This document shows, in pieces, positions 53,735 through 61,900 of a DNA stretch of 64,000 bases. Both the position numbers and the translations under genes were made by a program. Every line of letters begins with the position of its first letter. Position 1 is the first letter of the stretch. The DNA lies in NCBI GenBank assembly GCA_902462295.1, contig CABQAZ010000004.1, positions 1 to 64,000 of the forward strand. Reading direction: 5' to 3'. Source of the DNA: an uncultured Clostridium sp. (GTDB taxonomy: Bacteria > Bacillota > Clostridia > TANB77 > CAG-508). The notes under the pieces are model-generated. The model saw only the letters and a list, made by a program, of their open reading frames with translations, did no database searches and was not told where the DNA came from.

Positions 53735-54730
53735 ATGAAAAATTATAAATTAGCAATAGTTGGTGCAACAGGTCTAGTAGGTAGAACTGCTTTAAAAGTT
53801 TTAGAAGAAAAAGACTTTCCAAATTTCGAATACACACTTTTCTCTTCAGCAAAATCAGCAGGTACAAAATTAAAATTTTTTAATAAGGATTATGTTGTTC
53901 AAGAATTAAAAGATGATTCTTTTGATTCAGGTTTTGACTTTGCAATATTTTCTGCAGGAGCCGAAACTTCAAAACATTTTGCTCCAATCGCTTCTTCAAA
54001 AGGATGTATTGTAATTGATAATAGTAGTGCTTTTAGGATGGATGATAATGTACCACTAATTGTTCCAGAAGTAAATTTTAAAGATGTTATTAATCATAAC
54101 AACATAATTGCTAATCCAAATTGTTCAACAATTCAAGCTGTTGTTGTTTTAAAACCTTTAGATGATAATTTTAAAATTAAAAGAATTGTATTTTCAACTT
54201 ATCAAGCAGTTTCTGGTGCAGGCAAACTAGGATTACAAGATTTAGAAAATGGACCTACACAATCATCAAGTATTCATTTATTAAAATTTTCTCATCCAAT
54301 TTATGATAATTGCTTACCACATATTGATTCATTTTTAATTAATGGATATACAAAAGAAGAAATGAAAATGATTAATGAAACTAGAAAAATTTTAGGTCAT
54401 CCAAATTTACCTATCACCGCAACAGCAGTACGTGTTCCTGTAAAAAATTGTCATGGTGAAAGTATTAATATAGAATTTGAAGAACCATTTTCAATAGATA
54501 AAGTAAAATCTATTTTAACAAATTCTCCTGGCATTGTTGTTCAAGATGATATAAAAAATAACATGTATCCTTTTGCTACAGAAGTAAATGGTCATGATGA
54601 AGTTTTTGTTGGAAGAATTAGAAAAGATTATAGCATTGCTAATGCTCTGAATTTATGGGTTGTTGCCGATAATCTCAGAAAAGGTGCTGCTAGCAATGCT
54701 ATTCAAATTATTGAAAAACTAATTAGTTAA
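53735..54730 (+). CDS. asd: Aspartate-semialdehyde dehydrogenase
   Basis: A 331-residue NADPH enzyme reducing aspartyl phosphate, feeding lysine/DAP and threonine. The nucleotide loop is GATGLVG (10-16) and the catalytic cysteine is Cys130 (NPNCSTIQ); the later His lies around RVPVKNCHGES. The start is ATG 53735 with CAGGAGG upstream; a longer upstream frame lacks a site. Its last 12 bp overlap the convergent flippase gene. It supplies the substrate for DapA, encoded nearby. Confidence 0.96.
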   Translation: MKNYKLAIVGATGLVGRTALKVLEEKDFPNFEYTLFSSAKSAGTKLKFFNKDYVVQELKDDSFDSGFDFAIFSAGAETSKHFAPIASSKGCIVIDNSSAFRMDDNVPLIVPEVNFKDVINHNNIIANPNCSTIQAVVVLKPLDDNFKIKRIVFSTYQAVSGAGKLGLQDLENGPTQSSSIHLLKFSHPIYDNCLPHIDSFLINGYTKEEMKMINETRKILGHPNLPITATAVRVPVKNCHGESINIEFEEPFSIDKVKSILTNSPGIVVQDDIKNNMYPFATEVNGHDEVFVGRIRKDYSIANALNLWVVADNLRKGAASNAIQIIEKLIS

Positions 54731-55741
54731 ATCTGACTTTTTATTTGTAGCAAATGTCTGACTTATTACAAGAATTGCACTAATTAATACAAATAAATAA
54801 AAACTTATTCCTCTATTTAATATCATAGCACTATTTAGTGTTGATGGTGTAAATACATTTTTAAATATACCTAAAAATCCACCCTCACTCACTCCTACTG
54901 CTCCTGGAAGTGGTATTCCTGAAACTGTAGCATACAATATTGCTTGAAGTGAAATTATTTGAATTATATTATATTCACCAAAACCGAAAGCACAATATAC
55001 CCAAAATGGTATACTATAATAAAATAATATTTGAATAAATGTTGTTAAAATAGTTTTTAACATTACCATTCTATTTTGTTTTATGTATGCTGCACTTCCT
55101 TGATATTTAAATAATTCTTTTTCTAATTTTTCTTTCTTATTTTCTATATTTTTTATTTTAAAAACTGACAATATTTTCACCGCAAATTTTACTAACCCTG
55201 CAGACAGTTTTTTTGAAAATATTCCTATTAATAATAATGCTAATGCAATAGAATTAAGTGTAACTCCTATTACAAATAACCATATCAATCCATTTGTTAA
55301 ATATCCATGATTAAAAAATAAACTTATCATAGCAAAAGATATTGTTATAATTTGAAAACTACACAAATTTACGAGCAATGATAGTGTTGAATTTGCAACA
55401 GATATTCCATTTTTGTGCATATAGTATATTTGCATTGGTTGCCCACCACTTGCTGCTGGAGTTATTGAACTGAAAAAGAAACCAATAAGTACATATTTAA
55501 AATTTTGCATAAAATTACTTTTTTCTTTTAAAGTCTTTAATGTTCTACCCATATTTACTGTTTCTAAAAATAAATATATAAACATTGCAATTATTGCAAT
55601 AAATACATATTCTAATCTTACATTTCGTAATACTTGTGCTATTTCAGTTATATCTTGATCTTTTAATATTATGTAAAAAGTTAGAATTATTAATATTATA
55701 AAAATAATCAAATTTTTAAATGTTTTTTTGTTTTTTGACAT
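54719..55741 (-). CDS. Flippase-like integral membrane protein (YbhN/UPF0104-type)
   Basis: A 340-residue polytopic membrane protein of the lysylphosphatidylglycerol synthase-like transmembrane family, with about eight helices. SSITPAASGGQPMQIYYM and GIPLPGAVGVSEGGF are the two signature loops. Relatives move lipids or lipid-linked compounds, but no soluble synthetase domain is attached, so a flippase role is inferred. It overlaps convergent asd by 12 bp at the 3' end. The start has GGAGGAG upstream. Confidence 0.85.
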   Translation of the reverse strand: MSKNKKTFKNLIIFIILIILTFYIILKDQDITEIAQVLRNVRLEYVFIAIIAMFIYLFLETVNMGRTLKTLKEKSNFMQNFKYVLIGFFFSSITPAASGGQPMQIYYMHKNGISVANSTLSLLVNLCSFQIITISFAMISLFFNHGYLTNGLIWLFVIGVTLNSIALALLLIGIFSKKLSAGLVKFAVKILSVFKIKNIENKKEKLEKELFKYQGSAAYIKQNRMVMLKTILTTFIQILFYYSIPFWVYCAFGFGEYNIIQIISLQAILYATVSGIPLPGAVGVSEGGFLGIFKNVFTPSTLNSAMILNRGISFYLFVLISAILVISQTFATNKKSDLTN

Positions 55742-55838
55742 TTCTATATCTCCTCCGAATTATAGATAATATATTCCTTGCTAATAAGATTATCATATTA
55801 ATTAAAAATAATCAATGTAATTAATTTTTTCTTAATAA

Positions 55839-55866
55839 TTGAATATAATTTAATATCAATTATAAC
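55839..55866 (+). promoter_or_regulatory. Probable dapA promoter
   Basis: TTGAAT (55839-55844), 16 bp, TATAAC (55861-55866), ending 30 bp before the dapA ATG. Confidence 0.55.
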
Positions 55867-55896
55867 ACATAAATAAAAGAAAGGATTATTTTTATT

Positions 55897-56782
55897 ATGA
55901 AAAATTGCTTATTTACAGGAGTAGCAACAGCTCTTGCTACTCCATTTGATGAAAATGGTATTAATGTTAAAGAATTTAAAAAGTTTATTCAATTTCAAAT
56001 TTCTTCTGGTATTGATGCACTTGTTGTCTGTGGTACAACTGGTGAATCAAGTACTATGACTAAAGATGAAAAAATTACTGCTATAAAGTGTGCTATTGAA
56101 ACAACTAAAGAAAGTGTACAAACAAAAAAAGTTCCTGTAATTGTAGGTACAGGTTCAAATAATACATCTACAGCTATTGAAATGTCTATACTAGCTGAGA
56201 ATCTTGGTGCTAATGGTCTTCTAGTTGTTACACCATATTATAATAAAACTACTCAAGATCGGTTTAATTGAATATTATAAATCTATTTCTGAATCTGTTA
56301 ATATACCAATTATTATGTATAATGTTCCAAGTAGAACAGGAATGAATATTGAACCCGAAACATGTTTTGAACTATCAAAAATTAATAATATAGTTGGAAT
56401 TAAAGAAGCTAGTGGTAATATTTCTCAAGTAGCCAAAATTGCTTTACTTTGTGGTAATGACTTTAGTATTTATTCAGGTAATGATGACCAAATTGTTCCA
56501 ATACTTTCTCTTGGTGGAAAAGGTGTAATATCTGTATTATCAAATGTTTCTCCCAAACTTACTTGTAGTATTACTAATTCATTTTTTAAAAATGCACCAA
56601 CTGAGGCATGTTATTATCAGTTACAAGCATTACCTTTAATTAATGCTTTATTCGCTGAAACTAACCCTATTCCTATAAAAGAAGCTATTAATTTATCTGG
56701 ATTTGACTTTGGTAAACCTAGAGCTCCATTAATTGAATGTTCTTCCACATTAAAAGATACCATTAAACAACTTTTAAAGTGA
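55897..56782 (+). CDS. dapA: 4-hydroxy-tetrahydrodipicolinate synthase, split by one extra base at a CGG codon
   Basis: DapA condenses pyruvate with aspartate semialdehyde in the lysine/DAP pathway. The first frame (55897-56271) reads to TTPYYNKTTQDRFN and stops at TGA. The rest lies in the +1 frame. Skipping the C of CGG (56260-56262) gives TTQDGLIEYYKS, matching the family, and one protein of 294 residues, the normal length. The N-part has the GTTGES loop; the C-part has Tyr141 (MYNVPSRTG) and the Schiff-base Lys169 (GIKEASGN). All catalytic residues are otherwise intact. It ends in its own terminator. The break is either programmed or an error, since peptidoglycan needs DAP. Confidence 0.9.
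56257..56271 (+). other. Candidate +1 frameshift site in dapA (GAT CGG TTT AAT TGA)
   Basis: Zero frame reads GAT-CGG-TTT-AAT-TGA. Omitting the C gives GAT-GGT-TTA-ATT-GAA, i.e. D-G-L-I-E. A stop follows two codons after CGG. The arrangement mirrors the site in yabG (T before CGG, glycine codon in the +1 frame, nearby stop). Confidence 0.6.
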
Positions 56783-56796
56783 ATTTAAATTCTACA

Positions 56797-56836
56797 AACC
56801 CCTAATACCAAACATTTAGTCTAATATTAGGGGTTA
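56797..56836. terminator. Bidirectional terminator after dapA
   Basis: AACCCCTAATA and TATTAGGGGTT form an 11-bp stem between convergent dapA and the CmpB-like gene, with A/T runs at both ends. Confidence 0.85.
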
Positions 56837-56838
56837 TT

Positions 56839-57630
56839 TTATTCTTCCTTTTTCTTCTCAGCTTTTTTATAATTCTTTTTAGATGTATTTATTATTCCTC
56901 TAATTTCTTCTTTTGAAGAGTCAATTTTATTTCTTATTTCTTCTTTTGATTCTTCTATCTTCTTTTTTATTTCATCCCATTTACTATAAAATACGTTTTC
57001 TTTAAGTCTAGGGAATGAATGAACAAGTCTTTTGTATAAAACCATTCTTTTTCTAATAATATTTTTAACCTTATTAGAAATTTCATCAGTATTGTCTTTA
57101 AATTCTTTAGTCATTTCTTTTAAGTTAAATATTATTTTAAATGAAACAATATTATCTATAATAAATAGTAAACATATGACTCCAATAATTATATTCATTA
57201 TATCTTCAGGAATCATGTTAATATATTTTAAAAAAAATGGATTTATCCATATTGTAATAGTTGTCCCTGCAATTCCAAATGGAATTAGTGTTTCAAGACA
57301 TATACGTCCATTTATATTAAATTTTCTTGTGCTATAATCCCACCATCTTGCTTTAAATATTTTTTCCATAAAATAACTTGTCCAGTATTCTAAGGTTCCA
57401 CATATTAAAATTGATAGAAAAAATGTTGCAGGTATATCATCATGATATTTTTGCAATAAAATTGTTATTAAAACAACTCCCCATCCATATATCGGACAAT
57501 ATGGTCCAACTAGAAACCCTCTATTGGTGAATTTTTTATTTCTTATTGAAATGTTTACAGATTCCATTACCCAACCTGCAAATGAGTATATAAAAAATAA
57601 TGCTATATATTGTTCTATTTCTTTTATCAT
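56839..57630 (-). CDS. Putative ABC transporter permease (CmpB family)
   Basis: A 263-residue membrane protein of the PF06541 type. About five hydrophobic segments lie in the first 175 residues, including FFIYSFAGWVMESV and YGWGVVLITILL. A long Lys/Glu-rich cytoplasmic tail with an E/K-IRNKIDSSKEEIR repeat follows. It is annotated in the family as an ABC-type permease but no ATPase is next to it. I chose ATG 57630 with AAGGAG upstream; the frame runs on to 57663 without a site. Confidence 0.8.
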   Translation of the reverse strand: MIKEIEQYIALFFIYSFAGWVMESVNISIRNKKFTNRGFLVGPYCPIYGWGVVLITILLQKYHDDIPATFFLSILICGTLEYWTSYFMEKIFKARWWDYSTRKFNINGRICLETLIPFGIAGTTITIWINPFFLKYINMIPEDIMNIIIGVICLLFIIDNIVSFKIIFNLKEMTKEFKDNTDEISNKVKNIIRKRMVLYKRLVHSFPRLKENVFYSKWDEIKKKIEESKEEIRNKIDSSKEEIRGIINTSKKNYKKAEKKKEE

Positions 57631-57722
57631 AATTTTCTCCTTTTTCATTAATTCTGTTGCCATTTTATCATATAAATTTTAAAAGCACAATATGAATAAT
57701 TTAAAAATTTTCAAATTTAGTC

Positions 57723-57751
57723 TTGTCAAATGCACTATAATATGTTATATT
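57723..57751 (+). promoter_or_regulatory. Promoter upstream of the Rpn-type nuclease
   Basis: TTGTCA (57723-57728), 17 bp, TATATT (57746-57751). The 345-bp gap between the CmpB-like gene and the Rpn gene (57631-57975) holds this promoter, AT-rich DNA and a possible 22-codon leader. Confidence 0.6.
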
Positions 57752-57884
57752 ATATTTGTACAAGGTTTTATGTACGAATGCAACTTAGTTTTAGGATAAT
57801 TTTTAATTTTTTCAAATTTTTTGAAAATCATATTAAAGAAATCAGTAGAAAAAATTTTTAAAAGATTGGAAGTGATGTGAAGTC

Positions 57885-57953
57885 ATGTTTATTAAACATA
57901 TGATAAAAGCTATAAACATAGCATTAGCAATATTGCCAAAAACAAACAATTAA
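57885..57953 (+). CDS. Possible 22-codon leader peptide
   Basis: ATG at 57885 with GGAAGTGATGTGAAG upstream encodes MFIKHMIKAINIALAILP followed by KTNN and TAA. The peptide is basic and amphipathic, reminiscent of membrane-active small peptides, and ends 22 bp before the Rpn-type gene. It may be a translated leader controlling the nuclease, or chance. There is no independent support. Confidence 0.3.
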   Translation: MFIKHMIKAINIALAILPKTNN

Positions 57954-57975
57954 TATATAATAAGGAGGAACAAAT

Positions 57976-58974
57976 ATGATTATAACACCACAATCGAGTA
58001 ATCGATTAAAATTAAAAAATGACATTGCTTTTAAAGCATTTTTTAGCCAAAAAGAAAATGAGGTTTTTTTAAAAGACTTTCTTGAAGCTATTTTAGGAGA
58101 AAAACTACGAATAAAAAAAGTTTCACACGATGTACGATTAGAACAATTAACACGAGAACAAAAATATGGAATTTTAGATTTAGGAGTAGAACTAGAAAAT
58201 GGTAAATTTGTAAACATCGAAATTCAATTACAAAACTTTAATAATATTGAAGAAAGAACAACATTTTACGCAAGTAAAAAAATAACTGAACAACTTGGCA
58301 ACGGCATAAATTATGAAGCTTTACAACCTGTTATCATAATAGCTATTTTAGATTATAATTTTATAAACTTACCTGAATACCTTACAGAAACCGTTAGAGT
58401 TTCCACTATTCACAAAGATTATAAAATTAATAATAACGTTAAATATTATTACATAGAACTAAAAAAATTTAGAAGTCAAAATCCAGATATGAATGAACCT
58501 TTAAATCAATGGTTAGCTTTTCTGGATATGGAAAGGGGGGATCTTCTAGATATGGCTAAAAAGAAAAACGAAAAAATAAAAAAAGCTTATGAAAATTATG
58601 AAACTTTAGTTGGTGATGAAGAAGTTAAACGATTGGCTGAAATAAGGTTAATGTCTGAACTCGAAGAACAATCCGCCTTAGCTACTGCTAGAGCGATTGG
58701 AAAAGAACGAGGTGAAAAACTTGGCAGAAAAGAGGGAGAGAAAATCGGTAGAGAGCAAGGCGAGAAAATTGGTAGAGAGCAAGGCGAGAAAATTGGTAGA
58801 GAGCAAGGCGAGAAAATTGGCAGAGAGCAAGGCGAGAAAATCGGTCGTGATTCTAAAGCCAAAGAAATAGTCCAAAAACTCTTAAAGAAAAAAATGCCTT
58901 TAGAAGAAATAAGCGAAATCTCAGGTTTAACCATAGATGAAATTCAAGACATAGAAAAGGAAATCCAATCTTAG
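57976..58974 (+). CDS. Rpn/PD-(D/E)XK nuclease family protein with a tandem-repeat region
   Basis: A 332-residue protein of the Rpn (recombination-promoting nuclease, transposase-like) family. The N-terminal nuclease domain opens LKNDIAFKAFFSQKENEVFLKDFLEAIL, seen as NDIAFKAFFSQKE. PD-(D/E)XK residues are visible as Asp in ILDLGVEL and E-x-Q in NIEIQLQN. A charged coiled stretch contains four GREQGEKI repeats encoded by exact 24-bp units (58741-58836). A helical C-terminal segment follows (EEISEISGLTIDEI). A good AAGGAGG site precedes the ATG. It overlaps the 3' end of the convergent activase gene by 4 bp. Confidence 0.9.
   Translation: MIITPQSSNRLKLKNDIAFKAFFSQKENEVFLKDFLEAILGEKLRIKKVSHDVRLEQLTREQKYGILDLGVELENGKFVNIEIQLQNFNNIEERTTFYASKKITEQLGNGINYEALQPVIIIAILDYNFINLPEYLTETVRVSTIHKDYKINNNVKYYYIELKKFRSQNPDMNEPLNQWLAFLDMERGDLLDMAKKKNEKIKKAYENYETLVGDEEVKRLAEIRLMSELEEQSALATARAIGKERGEKLGRKEGEKIGREQGEKIGREQGEKIGREQGEKIGREQGEKIGRDSKAKEIVQKLLKKKMPLEEISEISGLTIDEIQDIEKEIQS
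58741..58836 (+). repeat. Four tandem 24-bp units within the Rpn-type gene
   Basis: Four nearly identical 24-bp units (AAAATCGGTAGAGAGCAAGG and the following CGAG) encode the octapeptide GREQGEKI. Degenerate half units lie on both sides (58717-58740, 58837-58851). Repeat number can change by slippage while the frame is kept, so length may vary between strains. Confidence 0.95.
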
Positions 58975-58983
58975 GATTTCCTT
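58957..58983. terminator. Terminator encoded inside two overlapping convergent genes
   Basis: AAGGAAATCC (58957-58966) and GGATTTCCTT (58974-58983) form a perfect 10-bp stem. The stop codons of both the Rpn-type gene (58972-58974) and the activase gene (58971-58973) fall in or next to the loop. T-runs follow in both directions. Confidence 0.85.
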
Positions 58984-61900
58984 TCTGCTTTCTCTTTAAT
59001 TTTAGTTGTATCTACATTTTCATTTTGTAAAACCTTTTTCTCTTTTTGTTTCATTTTCAAATTATCTTTAGCAACAGTCATAAGAAGTTTAATTCTATTA
59101 GTCTGGTTAGCTTCACTTGCACCAGGGTCATAATCAACAGGAACAATATTAGCCTCTGGGTACATATCTCTAATTGTTTTTATTACACCTTTTCCAACAA
59201 CATGATTTGGTAGACAAGCAAATGGTTGAACACAAACGATATTTTGAATACCATTTTCCATATATTCAAGCATCTCTGCTGTTAAAAACCATCCCTCTCC
59301 TGTTTGATTTCCTGTTGATAAAACTGATTTTACATTATCAGCTAAATGCCAAATATCACATGTTGGTAAATATCCTTTTTTAGAATTAGCTAAGGCTTTT
59401 CTTGTATCTTTTTCAAATAAATCTATTAATTTAATAGCAATTCCGTTTAATAAGGCCTTTTTATTGTCATTTTTTAGCATCTTGTTAGAAATTACCTTAT
59501 TACTTGCCATAAATTTTATAAATCCCATAAAGTCTGGTAAAATAACTTCTGCACCCTCTTTTTCTAATAAATTGGCTACATAGTTATTTCCGAATGGATG
59601 ATACTTAATTAAAATTTCACCTACTATTCCAACTTTAGGTTTTTCAATACTAGTATCCCATTCAATTTTTTCAAAATCATCTACTATTTGATAAATTCCT
59701 TTTGAAAATGCTTTATTGCTACTTTTTATTGATAAAGCTATTGCTTTTTCCATCCATTCATTAAATAATTTTTCTGTTTCACCTTTATTTTTTTCATATG
59801 CTCTATTTTTGTATAACATTTTTTGCAATAAATCAGCATATATCATTGCTTTTATCAACTTTTCAGCTAATGAAACTGTTATTTTAAATCCTGGATTTTT
59901 CTCCATTCCAACAACATTAAATGATATAACTGGTACTTGTTCAAAACCTGCGTCTTTTAAGGCTTTTCGTATAAATCCAATATAATTTGTTGCTCTACAT
60001 CCTCCACCTGTTTGTGACATAATTATTGCTGTTTTATTTACATCATATTCTCCACTTTGAAGTGCCTCTATAAATTGTCCTGTTGTTATTATTGATGGAT
60101 AACATGCATCATTATTTACATATTTTAAACCTGTTTCTATTGTGTGTTGAGTACATTCTCTTAATAATACTGCTTTATATCCTTCACTTCTTAATATAGG
60201 TTCTATAAATTCAAAATGTATTGGTGCCATTTGAGGTAATATTATTGTATATTCTTCTTTCATTCCTTCTGTAAATGGTTTTCTATTTAGTTGATACTCA
60301 CCACTTGGCTTTTCACTATTTTTAGCATTTAATCTCTTATTTATACTTGCTAATAATGAACGTAAACGAATTCTTACTGCTCCTAAATTGTTTACTTCAT
60401 CTATTTTTATTAATGTATACATTTTTCCAAAACTTGTTAGAATTTCTTCAACCTCATCTGTTGTTACAGCATCAACTCCACATCCAAATGAATTTATTTG
60501 AACTAATTCTAAATTATCATGTTTTCCAACAAAATCCGCTGCTGCATATAATCTTGAATGGAACATCCATTGGTCAACTACACGAAGTGGTCTTTCTGGT
60601 AATGTTTTGTCTGCAACACTATCTTCTGTTAATACACACATTCCTAAACTTGTTATTAATGTATCAATTCCATGATTTATTTCTGGGTCAACATGATATG
60701 GTCTTCCGGCTAAAACAATTCCTTTCAAGTTGTTCTTTTCTATATATTCAAGTGTTTCCTTACCTTTGTTATGTATATCTTCTCTACATCTTTGATATTC
60801 TGCTTCTGCTTTTGAAATTGCCTCTTTCAATTCTCTTTTTGTAAAGTTATATTCTTTAAATTCTTCTAATTCCATCATTCTTTTCATTAATTGTTTTGAC
60901 TCAAATGGTAAAAATGGATTCATGAATTTTATATTATTTGTTTTTAATTCTTCTACATTATTTTTTATAACCTCAGCATATGAAATTACAATCGGACAAT
61001 TATATCTATTGTTTGCATCTTGATATTCTTTTCTTGAATATGGCATACATGGATAAAATATTGTTTTTATTCCTTTTTGAATTAAACTAATAACATGTCC
61101 ATGTGATAATTTTGCTGGATAACATACAGATTCAGATGGCATTGATTCCATTCCTTTTTCATAGATTTTTCTTGTACTTTTTTCTGATATTATTACTCTG
61201 AATCCTAAGTTTGTAAATAATGTGAACCAGAATGGATAATCTTCATACATATTCAAAACTCTTGGAATTCCTATTGTTCCTCTTTTGGCGGATTTTTCTT
61301 CAAGTGGTGTATATCCAAAAATTCTTTCATATTTATATTTTACAAGGTTTGGTAAATCTTTATGTGCATTTACTATTCCTTCTCCTTTTTCACATCTGTT
61401 TCCAGATATATGCCTTTTTCCATTACTAAATTTATTTATTGTTAATTGACAATGATTCTCACATCCATTGCATCTTGTATGACTTACTTTTATATCCAAT
61501 TTTTCTATATCTTCTAATGTAGCTATTGTTGAATGATATTCCATATCCATATTCGCTTCATATTGTTCACATGCTAAAAGTGCCATCCCATAAGCTCCCA
61601 TAAGTCCTGCAATGTCTGGTCTTATTACATTTCTTCCTACTATCAATTCAAATGCTCTTAAAACTGCTTCATTATAAAATGTTCCACCTTGTACAACAAT
61701 GTGACTTCCTAATTTCTTTGTATCTCTAATTTTCATTACTTTTTGGATTGCATTTTTTATTACTGAATATGATAATCCTGCTGAAATATCTCCAACTGAA
61801 TATCCCTCTTTTTGTGCTTGTTTTATTTTCGAATTCATAAATACTGTACATCTTGAACCCAAATCAACTGGATCTTGAGCCTCTAATGCATCTTTTACAA

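Noticed and set aside
58717..58851. Short direct repeats resembling a CRISPR array
   Set aside because: Units are contiguous without spacers, keep reading frame and encode the GREQGEKI peptide repeat.
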